A stretch of 64,000 nt of DNA from CAJBLF01 sp041675025 (GTDB taxonomy: Bacteria > Patescibacteriota > Gracilibacteria > Absconditabacterales > Absconditicoccaceae). The stretch is from positions 1 to 64,000 of the forward strand of contig JBAYUS010000002.1 in assembly GCA_041675025.1 (NCBI GenBank), in the 5' to 3' direction. The notes below the pieces were generated by a model. The model was given only the letters and a program-made list of their open reading frames with translations, was not told where the DNA came from and did not search any database. This document shows, one piece after another, positions 20,363 through 31,541 of the stretch (position 1 is the first letter of the stretch; each line of letters starts with the position of its first letter). Both the position numbers and the translations under genes were made by a program.

Positions 20363-20839
20363 CTATTCTGTTGTAACTTCTACTTTTTCTTCCTTATTTT
20401 GATTACTGTCTCTCAATCCTCTTTCAAGAATAACCATAGCACTGATAGTATCTTCAGCGGCATTTTTTTTGAAATCTCATTTGAGTCACATATCGTTGGC
20501 AGTATTTGATATAATCTCTCCTGATTGTACACTTGTATAATCCTCTTCTACAAGTTGGATTTCTATCTCTCTATGTTCGATAATATATCCGAGACTTTTT
20601 ATAAATGCTTGAATTTTTGCTTGAATATCTTTTTGTTTACTAGGTCGTCCAAGCATAATTTTTGATACATTATGTTTTTCTATAATACCAGCGATATTGA
20701 AATACATCATCTTATCGTTGAGAATAAATCCAACTGGGAAAATCACACTACTATTTGGAAGTGCGTATGCTAAACCGATATATTTTGTACCTCGATCAAT
20801 ACCGAGAATAGTTTTGGTTTTGCGATGATTTGTTTGCAT
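20363..20839 (-). CDS. ruvX: RuvX/YqgF Holliday-junction resolvase-like protein
   Basis: 158 residues. RNase H-like start ILGIDRGTKYIGLAYA with the first catalytic Asp, then IMLGRPSK, IQLVEEDYTSVQ with the second acid, and NTANDMGLKGDFKKNAAEDTIS with the final conserved Asp-like turn. The family acts in pre-16S rRNA 5' processing and may resolve junctions. Gly in DMGLKG is TGA (normally a conserved K/DD..A region with variable loop). It is upstream of nothing on the same strand except through a family B repeat; tsaB is upstream. Confidence 0.9.
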
Positions 20840-20865
20840 AACTAAATTTTAAATAATTAAAATTT

Positions 20866-20946
20866 TAATGTTAAGTGCTAAGTTTTAAGTTCTAAGTGAA
20901 AGAATTTTTTTATTTAACACTTAACATTTAGCATTTAGCACTTTTA
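20866..20946. repeat. Dispersed inverted repeat, family C copy 2
   Basis: The left arm GTTAAGTGCTAAGTTTTAAG and right arm AACACTTAACATTTAGCATT pair across a short AT centre. It fills the gap between ruvX and tsaB and reaches the tsaB stop codon. Confidence 0.85.
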
Positions 20947-21546
20947 GTTTAAAGTTGGTTGTATCATGTATTCTGGCTGAACAGTCATCGTCAACGGTAT
21001 GCGAAGATTTCAAAGCTGTATGTCGTATGAATTATTATTGTGCTGAAGATAGAGTGTGTTGTTATTCATAGAAAAGTAGATCATATGTTCGGTATTTGGC
21101 CGATAGGGATCGCGAACAAAATCGGTGAATGTATCATCAGAATATTCTACCTCTTCTAAGGTTATTTGTTTGTGAGTATGTTCTTGGAAATCACATAACC
21201 AAACATTGTGTTTTTGTCCGATATATATGACTCCATATCTTGGCAATCGTCCTTGCTGATGAGCGTACGAATAGAGATCCATCTTGGTGATGGAAGCGAC
21301 CGGAATAAACGTCCCCGTATCGTGTTCCAATAATGTATTTAGCGTATTGATCGTCAAAGTACCTACTCTGAGATTGGTAAATCCACCTGGGCCATTGAGA
21401 AGAAAAAGCGTTTCTACTGGATGACTTTGGGTATATTCCAAAAGAATTGGTCATAAAGAATTTTCTATACCATTACGTTCAAGAAAGTGTTCATTTTGAT
21501 CATCAAGAAGATGAACCTGATCACTAGAGATATTGAGAAATAACAT
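20944..21546 (-). CDS. tsaB: tRNA t6A biosynthesis protein TsaB
   Basis: 200 residues with the TsaB/YeaZ core: N-terminal FLNISSDQVHLLDDQ, then FLLNGPGGFTNLRVGTLTIN, which is the GPGSFTGLR signature. The second half is short and divergent, ending in QPTLN. TsaB partners TsaD and TsaE to make N6-threonylcarbamoyladenosine on ANN-decoding tRNAs. tsaD is not in the window. GPGGFTNLR replaces the common GPGSFTGLR. Start ATG at 21546. Confidence 0.88.
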
Positions 21547-21689
21547 ACAGAAAACCATTAAAAATAAATATTTACTAGATTTGGACCCATCTTATATATA
21601 AATTTGGTAATTTTGCAAGTTAACTAAAGGTCAAAGTGTCTATTTATTTGGTGTTTTGGAGGTTTGAGGATATAATTTTCTATAAGAAC

Positions 21690-21759
21690 CAAGGAGCAGG
21701 TAACAAGTTACAGGAAGCAAGAGAAATAACTTGCAACTTGAAACCTGAAACTTGTAACC
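21690..21759. repeat. Dispersed palindromic repeat, family D copy 1 (intergenic)
   Basis: AAGGAGCAGGTAACAAGTTACAGG on the left and CCTGAAACTTGTAACC on the right are nearly complementary. The same family recurs inside uvrA (three copies), inside pilD and at 41276. The 235-bp gap between tsaB and the first VirB6-like gene contains nothing else recognised. Confidence 0.85.
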
Positions 21760-21781
21760 ATTTAATCATTAGTGATTTAAC

Positions 21782-24256
21782 ATGAAACGACTACGATCAA
21801 ACATAACTAAAAAAATTCTCTGAGTACTGATCATCATATGATTTTCAGGAATTTTCTTGAATGGACATGTATGAATGGATTGATCCGTGAGTATGAGCGT
21901 AGGTGAACAAGTTCATGCACAAGCAGATACTAACTCAGCAGCTTCAACAGCAGGAACTTCACCTATTGATACGATGAGTGTCTGGGAAATACTCAATCTT
22001 GTTCTCAAAGTAATGTATCTCCTCCTCTGGCCACTTTTGGTTATTGCATGACTTGCATTGGATAATACACTTGTCTATGCGTCTATTTTTGATCTTGATG
22101 CACCACTCTGGCAGTTTTGGAATATGATGAAAAACTTTGCTAATTTCACACTGTGATTTATGGTGCTTTTTGCGATTATAAAAAGTATCCTCACCAATAG
22201 CTGAGGCTGATCAGTCAAAGATGAAAAATCACCGCTAGGAATCATCAAGACAACACTGATTGCTGGAATACTTATCCAAGCAAGTTGGTTTCTCTTGGCT
22301 GCACTTATCGACGTCTCTACGATAGCAACTTATGCTGTAGGAGGACTTCCTCTCAGCGTACTCAAAGACACTGATATGGGTAAACAAAAAATATTATCTG
22401 TAAATAGTTCTATCGATCTCAATAAGTTTGATCTTCTTAATAAGAAATGAGATTTTTCAGTATGGTACTCTACCACGTATAACTGAAAATTACTAAAAAT
22501 CTCTGAATGTAATGTAATGTATTCTTATGTTATCTGAAGAAAAGATTGAGATCCAAAATTTAGAAATGTAGAAAAATTTGAAGGAGATCCTCAATATCAA
22601 TCATATGAAGTATGTGTACTCAATGGAAGTAAATTAGTGATGCGGAAAGAAGATGAATTTATGGACGCTATATTGGCATTGGTACCAAATGGTAATGGTG
22701 ATACTACTCCGGATTGGAAAAATAGTAAATGATGATATAATGCTATGATAGATAAACTCACGACGCATACATGATGGCAAAACGATCATACGACATCAAC
22801 ATGAGTATTATCTGAAATACTAAATCTTGGTACATGATCAGTTGTATGAATCGCAATGTGAAAATCTCTTTTTGATGCAAGTGATTCTGTCACTATCGGT
22901 ACCCTAATCAAAAAATCCAAATGATTTGTATGACCACTGGTAACTATCTATGCTTCGCTCCTCAATTTTACACAACTTACTGATGATAGTACTGCAAGTA
23001 TCTGAGAGACCTCAGGAATTTTTATCATTAAGACAGCTATAGCGATAGCGTTATTTTTTCCGCTCATTGCATTGGCGCTTGTCTTGATTGCAAGGATAGG
23101 AATTCTGCGATTGTATATCGTAGCTTCGCCATTTATTGTCCTCAAAGAAAGCTTCAAAGATTTTATAAAAATGGAATGATTAGATGAATATCTTAGTATA
23201 AAAGCCGTCATAGGAATTGTTTTTGCTCCTGTGGTAACGGTTGCAGCATTGAGTATTTCACTGATTTTTATGACTGCGCTTGTCAATGGATTTAAATCTC
23301 CTGATACCAGTGCTGCTCTCCATGAATCAATTGGTATTCAACAAATAGATGCACCAGAATGACGTGATGCTGTCAATGTTATGGAAATGACAGAGATAGA
23401 ATTTAGTAAACTACCTTGGTGAGAAGCTATGGATTGGTTTTCTTGGCTCATCGTAAACTTCTTTGCTATAGGGCTTATGTGGATGGTTGTCTTCGCAGCT
23501 ATAAAAGCTAATGCACTTGGAAAGAAAATTGGTCAAGGTGTACAAAATTTCTGAAGCAATATGTTCCAAACTCTTCCTATCTTGCCGATTGGTGCGGGTG
23601 GCCAATGAGTCGGTGTTGGTAGTATGAGTAATGTTATTGGTCGTGTGCCAGATACCTATGTTAGAGATCTCAACCGTACTCAAGAAGCACACGTAAGTGA
23701 ATGGTTATGACAATGACCAACTGATACAACTATTCCGACAAGAATTAGTACGGATCAAGGAAAATCCTTTATTAAAATAGGTGCATCACAAGAAGACATT
23801 AAAACCTGAGTACAAAAATTATGAGTTGAATCAACAAATGTTGGTGCCGTACTTAGTGGCAGTACATCTGCCTTGTATGATATAGTTTCCAAACTACCAG
23901 ATACTACACCACAGAAAGAAAAAGATGCATTAATCGCACAAATAGCTTTAGCGAGTGGTCTAAAAGACGATTGGTTTTCAGTAGCTGAAACAGCAAATAA
24001 AACAACAGCTGCAAAAACAGCTTTAGATACATTTGTTTGAACTAAAACAATAAAAAATACAGCTGAGATTGAAGGATTCTTTAATACTGCTACATGAACA
24101 GATAAGGCTAATATTCAAACATATTTCACTGCGGCAAAATGAGGTACTTATATACAAACAATTGGTGACAAAACATATACTGTTACTCAAATACAAGATC
24201 CAACAACTAAAACAAACTTTACATATACAGCCACAGAAATTCCAAAAATTAAATAA
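21782..24256 (+). CDS. VirB6/TrbL-like polytopic membrane protein 1
   Basis: 824 residues. A signal-like N-terminus with Ala-x-Ala (EQVHAQAD) is followed by spans around LKVMYLLLWPLLVIAG, FTLGFMVLFAIIKS, LIAGILIQASWFLLAALID, ALFFPLIALALVLIARI and FFAIGLMWMVVFAAI. The soluble C-terminal ~200 residues are Thr/Lys rich. Topology and the shared segment with the next gene (NFANFTL, IQASWFL, IDVSTI) suggest a VirB6/TrbL-type channel component of a type IV secretion-like machine, as is common near pilin/TraC genes in CPR bacteria. That assignment is inference; no profile search was possible. Many glycines are TGA. Confidence 0.75.
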
Positions 24257-24277
24257 CCTTTACCTTATCTAAACTCT

Positions 24278-26185
24278 ATGAATATAAGAAAAATCATGAA
24301 ATTTATACTTCACCCAACGACAGTCAAAACCGTTGGAGTGATTTGTATTGTTTGATTTTTCTTTGTCCTTCCTACATATGCACAAAATATTCAAGCAGAT
24401 GAAGGATTAGAATCACTCAAGGAATGATTGAATAATGCGCTTGGACTTTTTTCACGATTGTGGATAGTCCTAGCAATCATTGCAGGGAAACTTATGACCA
24501 ATGATTTTGTCTATGGAGCTTTTCTCCATATGGATATCTATCTCTGGAAAATTCGAAATATTATGAAAAATTTTGCTAACTTTACATTGATAGCACTTAT
24601 TCTTTGATCTATTGTCGAAGGCTTGATAGGCAAAAAAGCTATAGATATTAAAAAAATAATCACCAATACTTTGGTAGCGGGAATAATTATTCAAGCAAGT
24701 TGGTTTCTTATGGGTGCAGCGATTGATGTTTCTACGATAACTACTACTGCAGTGAGTGCATTTCCTATGTCTTTTCTTAAAAATGATACAAGTCTGAAAA
24801 ATAATATGGATGCTGCTATAACAAAATTTAAAGGAAAAAGAATAATCGTCAATACAGGAATAGTTCCTGTTCGAGAAACTGCTCAATGAGCAATAGCAAA
24901 TGATAAACAAATTCGAGATAATATGATGCCAACCTATAAATCTGTAAGTTGACCATTTATCTTTTTGGGAATGTGAATATTTAAATTTCAAAACTATTCA
25001 TCGATTGATATGTCGAAAAAAGCAGCAACAGTTACACTAGAATTTTTACTAAGATTTATTTTATTGTTCTTTTTTACTATATGATTGATATTGCTCGTTA
25101 TAGCTAATGTCATTAGGATATGACTTTTGTGGATATTTATTGTAGGCTCACCATTTCTTGTCATCATAAAATTATTTGAAATTAAAATTTGAGATGGATG
25201 ATTGGGAAAATTATTTAGTATCCCCAATCTCTTGGCTGTTATATTCAAGCCAGTTATTTTTGTAGCTAGTATATCCATGATGCTTATAGTTATCTTGAGT
25301 ATGCGAAATGGTATGCGAGCATGATGATGAGCACAGCGAGAAAATGATCTCAATGGAGTAAGTCTTACAATGAGTTGAGATAATACATCTATTTTATCAG
25401 TAGGATGAGTAACAAGCGTATCATTAGATCAAACAGATTTATTATGAAAAGGATTTATTGATGCAGGACAAAATGCATTTAGTATGATTATCATGCTTTT
25501 GTTGTCTATATTTATTATGCGATGATTAGTGAAACTTTCACTCACTATAGGATGATGACCTATCGAAGGTGTTATGAAAAATCTTATCAAGAACGTGGAA
25601 GATATAGCAAAATCAGCTCCTATACTTCCATTTAAATGATGAGCATCACTCAATGCTATGAAATCATTTAGTACACAAACTAAAAACAAGGCTTTGTGAT
25701 GATTAGGCATGAGTCCTGATTGAAACTTTTCTAAAGCAGAACAAGAATTTGATGCATATGTAAATCAAAAATTTCTTGGTATGCAACCATCACGAACCCC
25801 TGCAGATTATGATAAACTAAATACTACAAAATCATGAACAGATTTTATGAGCACATCAAGAGATTTGTGAGTAAATAGAGAATGATGATTATCACTTTGA
25901 AATACTACACGAGAATCTTCACTTCAAAAAACACTAGGAAATCAAGCGTATGCCAAAGAACTTGGACTTACATGATCATTTATACCTGAATCTGGTAAGG
26001 AATCAGCTTTTGCAGAGTATCTCAATCAAAAAGATGGTAGTGGTATTACTAACGCATTTAAGATTTATAATAATATGTGAGGTGATAAACATGCTGATAA
26101 ACCAAGTAGTGATAAAGGCCTTACTTATGAAACACTCAAGAGTATAAGATTCTACGCTAACGAGAAACCAGAAGCTACGAAATAA
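24278..26185 (+). CDS. VirB6/TrbL-like polytopic membrane protein 2
   Basis: 635 residues, a paralogue of the preceding protein. Both share MKNFANFTL, then an IQASWFLxxAxIDVST block, then later hydrophobic spans. The N-terminal signal ends near VLPTYAQN. The C-terminal third is hydrophilic, Ser/Gly/Lys rich, and likely cytoplasmic or exported. It starts 21 bp after the first paralogue, so they form an operon and may be two subunits of one complex. An excellent terminator follows at 26206. Confidence 0.75.
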
Positions 26186-26205
26186 AATAATATTTCTCCT
26201 TAAAT

Positions 26206-26232
26206 CAACCCCACACTAGTGTGGGGTTTTTA
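26206..26232 (+). terminator. Rho-independent terminator of the VirB6-like operon
   Basis: A perfect stem AACCCCACAC/GTGTGGGGTT with a minimal TAGT-centred loop, followed by TTTTT. It lies 20 bp after the stop codon. Confidence 0.9.
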
Positions 26233-26323
26233 CATTTCTCCTTGCAACACTTTTACAGAATATTATATTGAATAATGGACTCAACGTTATGTTGGGATAA
26301 ATTTATATAGTAATGTTTTTACG

Positions 26324-27148
26324 ATGAAAAACTTTCTTCTTTCTCTAGTTGTCATTGGACTTTTCTTTGGATTTGTCAGTGCAACGTATCAACCAACAAG
26401 CCAAGATATTACACAAATTAGATTACTTAAAACACAATTTGATGCCATCACCACAGGTAATGTAAAAGACAAGTGGGATTTTTATGCTCAACTCAAAACT
26501 CTACAGGAGCAGTTTTCTGGACAAGAAGCATTGAATTATTATTTGAACGAACTTGGACTCCATCTTATCACCCAGGTGAATACAGAAAAAATGAAAGTAA
26601 AATTACTTTCTAAAATAAATAAACAAGATTTTGTAAATCAATATATCAGTTGATTTAGCCAAAATATTACGACAGTAGATAGTTGTACAGGTTGGTATAA
26701 TACGATGGACACTATAAGTTTCGCGAATAATTTCCCGACTGCGTTGACGATCGCGACGCGATATAGAGAAGTAAACTGTGGCTATTATATGCCCGCCAAC
26801 GGCGATGGTCCTTTCCAGATTATCAGTAAGGATTATGGAACTGGTCAAATAACTGAAGCTACATTTCTAAAAACCATTCAAGATTTTATCAACTTTTCTA
26901 AAGCAAAACATCTTCAATATAAAACTAAACTCTGAATCAATCTCACGTATACCTGAACCGATTGGACGGGACTCGTGAATCATGCAGGACTGTATAATGG
27001 CGGATTAATTTCATGAAATATCGTCAATCCAATAAATCCACATTATCTGTATGATGGCTATGGAACTGGATTTACTGGCGCATTGAGATACGGATTGATG
27101 CCTAAATTTTTGAAAGTATTGGACTGGGAATTGAAAACAAGTTACTAA
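26324..27148 (+). CDS. Exported lysozyme/transglycosylase-like protein
   Basis: 274 residues with a clear signal peptide (MKNFLLSLVVIGLFFGFVSA). The middle holds ALTIATRYREVNCGYYMP followed by NGDGPFQIISKDYG, which resembles the catalytic Glu and the GxxQI turn of SLT/lysozyme-fold enzymes. The C-terminal part ends in a Gly/Tyr-rich segment (HYLYDGYGTGFTGALRYG). It is likely a periplasmic peptidoglycan-cleaving enzyme, which would fit assembly of the VirB6-like machine encoded just upstream. The family assignment is by motif only. Glycines in ISGFSQ and KLGINL are TGA. Confidence 0.65.
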
Positions 27149-27158
27149 ACGAACTATT

Positions 27159-27238
27159 GTCATTGCGAGGAGTGAAACGACAAAGCAATCTAATAAATAA
27201 ACTAAGATTGCTTCTCCGCCTATGCGGATCGCAATGAC
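27159..27238. repeat. Dispersed palindromic repeat, family B copy 2
   Basis: Begins GTCATTGCGAGGAGTGAAACG and ends CGGATCGCAATGAC, with inner arms AAAGCAATCT/AGATTGCTT. There is an additional small hairpin, CCGCC-TATG-CGG, near the right end. Confidence 0.9.
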
Positions 27239-27272
27239 AGGAAATAAATTTTATATTCTGAATTCTACAACC

Positions 27273-27599
27273 ATGATAGTATATAACAAACTTATCAGAG
27301 ATAAAATTATAGAAAAAATAGAAAATAATTGAGGAACAGCAAAACATCATATAGCAGGGAATGAAGAATTTGAAATTAAGCTTAAGGAAAAATTAGTCGA
27401 AGAATCCAAAGAACTTAATGAAACAAAAAATCTCGACGAGATAAAAAATGAATTGGCTGATGTACTTAAAATCACCCAAGAGATTATGATATATTATAAT
27501 ATCAGTGAAGAAGAAATCAAAGTTATCATGCAGAAAAAAGATGAAAAAGCAGGATGATTTGATAAAAGAATTATCCTCGACGAAGCTTCAGAATTTTAA
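27273..27599 (+). CDS. MazG-like phosphoribosyl-ATP pyrophosphohydrolase-like protein
   Basis: 108 residues. VYNKLIRDKIIEKIENNG at the N-terminus and KLVEESKELNETKNLDEIKNELADV give the all-alpha NTP pyrophosphohydrolase (EExxE...ExxD) metal-binding helices. FDKRIILDEA closes the domain. Members hydrolyse nucleotide triphosphates or are house-cleaning enzymes; the exact substrate is unknown. It starts a three-gene unit with uracil-DNA glycosylase (13 bp) and uvrA (13 bp), suggesting nucleotide-pool sanitation coupled to repair. Confidence 0.88.
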
Positions 27600-27612
27600 T
27601 TTTATATATGAT

Positions 27613-28269
27613 ATGAAAGATATACAACTTACAAAATTATTTCCTACATATGATAAACTTCAAGATATTCATTGAGATAAAACACTGCTTTCGGTCTATG
27701 GTGCAGGACAACTCAAGCGTCCAAAAATATTTCTTTTGTTTATGAATCCTACGTGAAGAAATGTCTCGTGCATCCCATGATGGAAGTGAATACACGCTCC
27801 TCGACTCGGAACTAAAAACATCTGGAAACTTCTTGCTGCTATCTGAGTAGTTTCAAAAATAACATTTGAACATATTCAAAAAATGAGACCGAGCAATCGG
27901 ACGGAACAATTTTCACTGAAAGTATATAAAGAAATTGCTGACAATAATACGTATATCAGCAATCTTGCTAAATGCACACAGACAGATGCAAGACCTCTTC
28001 CAGATAGCATTTTCAAAGAATATCTTGATCTTATCTGCGCAGAAATCGATGAGATTAAGCCACAACATATTATTACGTTTGGTAATCAAGTAAGCTCTAT
28101 TTTGTTAGGTAAAAAAGTCACGGTCTCTGGATATACAAAAAATGACCACGAACTTTTGACTGTAAAAAATGATACCTATAATGTATATCCTACATTCTAT
28201 CCTGTTGGTCTAGGCATGAGAAATATGCCTAAAGCAATACAAAGACTACAACATATTTTAAAAGACTAA
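27613..28269 (+). CDS. Uracil-DNA glycosylase superfamily protein
   Basis: 218 residues. Motif 1-like LLFMNPTGRNVSCIPGWKG, then ISNLAKCTQTDARPLP, IKPQHIITFGNQVSSILLG and the second active-site motif YPTFYPVGLGMRNMP (replacing HPS). The family removes uracil from DNA in base-excision repair. Lack of the canonical HPS histidine pair makes substrate range uncertain. Conserved glycines in NPTGR and PGWKG are TGA. It lies between MazG-like and uvrA genes in an operon. Confidence 0.85.
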
Positions 28270-28282
28270 AAAAAACTTTCAC

Positions 28283-31200
28283 ATGGCAAAAAAATCTGTA
28301 GAAAAACATATGATCGCAAACTTAGAAAATCTGGAAAATAAAATCACCTTCCAGGGAGTCAAAACACACAATCTCAGAAATATCGATATTGAGATTCCAA
28401 AAAATAAACTGATTACGATCACCTGAGTTTCTGGTTCTGGAAAGTCATCACTTGCTTTCGATACTATTTATAAAGAAGGACAGTATAGATATATTGAGTC
28501 ACTTTCAAGTTATTTGAGACAATTTTTTAATTTGTGAGAAAGACCAGAAATCGATCATTGTAGCGGACTCTCTCCTGCGATAGCGATTGAACAAAATAAG
28601 AAAGCAGGTAACTCAAGAAGCTCGGTCGGAACACTTACAGAGATTGATGATTACTTGAGATTGTTGTATGCAAAGCTCGGTGATAGTTATTGTTATGGTT
28701 GTGGAAAAGAAATCAAACCGCAGACAATCGAACAGGTCATGACTGAGATTCAGAGTAATTATATGAGTCAGAAAATATATCTTTTACAAGAGTCTGGTCG
28801 TTTTGAAAAGAAAGAAGATCTCAATGATTTCGTCAAAAAAAATAGAAATAAAGTAGAAAAGTGAAAGGGATTTACACGCTACCTGTTAGTAGCAGACACA
28901 AGGAGCAAGGAGCAAGGAGCAGGAAATGAAGATCAAAATAAAAAAAGCAAAAACTTGAAACTTGAAACTTGAAACCTTGATCCAATAGAATATTTCTACC
29001 TTGAGACGCCTAATGTTCCTGATGAATATTTTCCTATCAACACCTATGGAATCTATGATCGTGTCACCGTAGAAGATTCAAAACTTGGAAGACTAAAAGA
29101 AGATATTATCAAAATATTGGCAGAGTTTAAAAAACTCGGAATCTATATCACTGAAAAAACAAAGAACAGGGAGCAGGGAGCAAGTAAAAAGAAAACCTGA
29201 AACCTGGAACTTGTAACTTGAAACTCTTGAGATATCCAATGGTTTACAGACAAAATGTATTGTCCTGATTGTAATATCACGTATCCTGAATTTACACCTC
29301 AGCATTTTTCTCCCAACAGACAAGAATGAGCCTGCTCTACCTGTCATGGTATCGGTGAAATCTTGCAGATAGATTTTGATAAAATGCTTGATCCTACAAG
29401 TCCATATATGAAAGCTATTTTACCACGAAGAGACTCAAATCTCTGACAATCATTACTTTTGAAGTTAGCACAAAAATACAGTATTGATTCTGATAAAATC
29501 TGGAAAGATTTGCCAGAACGATTTCAACATGTCGTACTTTTTGGAGATGATGAATTACTTAGAGTGAGTTATGGTGGAAAATTTATCAGCATGAATTATA
29601 AGGGTATCGAAGAAATCATCAAAGATCAATACGCAAAATGACTTTTGACGGTAGATTTTCAAGTGATGCTCGATATGAAATCTTGTAATGAATGTAATGG
29701 AACAAAACTCAAAAAAGAAAGTTTAAATGTATTTTTAACTTTTAAACAAGGAGCAGGGAGCAGGGAACAGGGAACAAGTAAAAAGAAACTTGAAACTTGA
29801 AACCTTCAACCTGTAACGAAGTTTAATATTGCCGACCTCCAAAGAATGCCACTCAATGACTTGGTTACATTTATGGATCTCTATAAAGAGCATGCGAAAA
29901 AAGATCAAGTATTAATCCAAAGAATTGTTAATCCACTCAACGATAGAGCAAAAACCATTCAAGATTTATGACTTGGATATCTTAGCCTTCATAGATGAAT
30001 AGATACACTTTCTGGTTGAGAAATCCAAAGACTAAGACTAGCAAAACAACTAGGAAATAAACTGACAGGAATCATTTATGTGCTCGACGAACCGACGATT
30101 GGACTCGATGACAGAGAAATCAAAAGAGCGATAGTTGCAATCAAAAAATTGAGAGAAATGTGAAATACTATTATCGTCGTAGAACATAATGAAGAATTTA
30201 TTAAGGAATCTGACCGAGTAGTTGAGATTTGACCAGGAGCTGGAGATTTCGGTGGTAACCTGATGTTTAATGGTACCTATGACGACTTTTTAAAGTCCAA
30301 TACTTTGACTGCACAATATATTCTCGGTAAGAAAAAAGTATCAATAAATTTTGAACATACGCCAAGCAATAATGTCATCAAGATAAAAAAAGCATCGAAA
30401 CACAATCTGAAAGATATTGATGTTCAGATAAGATTATGAACATTTACGATTATAACTTGACCTTCAGGAGCGGGAAAAACAACACTCATGTATACGACAT
30501 TGTTTAAATTTTTAAATGATAAGCAAAAATTTATTCAAAGTTTTATCAGATTGGCACTTTTGAAACAATGATGGAATCGACAAGATATCCTTGCTGCACC
30601 CGTTATGAATAAAGAAAAATATGAGCACTATGAAAGTTTAGCACTCCAAGAATTTCATAATGACTTGGGTGTAGAAACTATCATCGGTCATGAAGAAATC
30701 AAAAATACTATCTATGTAGATCAGACAAGTATCTGAAAAACTCCAAGATCATGTCCTGCAACATTCATCGGTACCTTTGATCATATCAGACAATTGTATG
30801 CGGGAACAACTGATAGTAAATATCTCTGATTTAATGCGAGGTATTATAGTTTCAATTCAAAGAAATGAGCATGTCCTGCATGTGACGGATATGGATACAA
30901 AAAAGTAGAATTACAATTTTTGCCTGACACCTATATCCACTGTGAACTCTGTCATGGAAAAAGATATAAGACAGAAATATTGGCAATCAAACGAAGAGGA
31001 AAAACAATCTCTGAAGTATTATGAATGTATATTAGTGATGCCTTAGAATTTTTTTCTGAGATTGATAATGTCCACGAAGATTTACAACTTATGGCAGATA
31101 TTGGACTTGGATACTTGAGGATGGGACAGCCTGCGCATATGCTTTCCGGTGGGGAAAGTCAGAGATTAAAATTAGTTAAACACTTATTAAAAACTTATAA

Positions 31201-31390
31201 AGGACATACCATGTACTTCTTAGATGAACCAACGGTCGGACTTCATTCTGAGGATATCGTAAAATTATTGAAAGTGATCAAAGAATTTTTGGATAAGGGT
31301 GATACTATTCTTATGATCGAACATGATAAAAATATATTAAAGTTTGCTGATGATGTTATTAGGTTGGATGAGGGTAAACTCGCTAAATAG
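28283..31390 (+). CDS. uvrA: Excinuclease ABC subunit A with three repeat-derived insertions
   Basis: 1035 residues against ~940 in most UvrA. Walker A sites TGVSGSGKSS and TGPSGAGKTT, zinc fingers CPDC...CSTCHG and CPACDG...CELCHG, and signatures DTLSGGEIQRLRL and HMLSGGESQRLKL with VLDEPTIGL and FLDEPTVGL are intact. UvrA recognises damaged DNA and loads UvrB. Three palindromic family D repeats (28899, 29161, 29746) are translated in frame and account for most of the extra length; all lie in the N-terminal half, away from the ATPase motifs. Glycines within Walker and LSGGE motifs are TGA, strong proof of the code. Last gene of the mazG-like/udg/uvrA unit. Confidence 0.96.
28899..28977. repeat. 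Family D repeat inserted in frame in uvrA (copy 2)
   Basis: Left arm of three GGAGCAA units, right arm of three CTTGAAA units. Translated in the uvrA frame it yields TRSKEQGAGNEDQ... and ends LKLETGNL, where the G is a TGA codon. It lies between the LLVAD and IEYFYLETP segments of UvrA. Confidence 0.9.
29161..29226. repeat. Family D repeat inserted in frame in uvrA (copy 3)
   Basis: Translated as KNREQGASKKKTGNLELVTG and a few following residues, with two TGA codons as glycine. It sits just before the first zinc-finger block (MYCPDC). Confidence 0.9.
29746..29817. repeat. Family D repeat inserted in frame in uvrA (copy 4)
   Basis: Translated as QGAGSREQGTSKKKLETGNL and QPVT, with one TGA as glycine. 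It sits between two beta strands (ESLNVFLTF and KFNIADLQRM) of the domain before the first LSGGE. Confidence 0.9.
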
Positions 31391-31481
31391 ATTCTCTTAT
31401 GACAATATTCTGTAAAAATGGCTAAATAACACCATATTTTTTCTAAAACGCAAGGGAATATAGCATTTCCACAGATATAAT

Positions 31482-31510
31482 TTGCAAAATTATGAAAAAG
31501 CGATTACAAT
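31482..31510 (+). promoter_or_regulatory. Promoter of the DUF1846-family gene
   Basis: TTGCAA (31482-31487), 17-bp spacer, TACAAT (31505-31510), 31 bp before the start codon. The uvrA to DUF1846 gap (31391-31541) shows no other feature. Confidence 0.6.
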
Positions 31511-31541
31511 TAAGTAATCAATTTATTTTGTGTTTTGCGAT

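Noticed and set aside
28899..29817. Family D segments in uvrA as introns or inteins
   Set aside because: They are only ~70 bp, stay in frame, lack splice or intein motifs, and match repeats found between genes.
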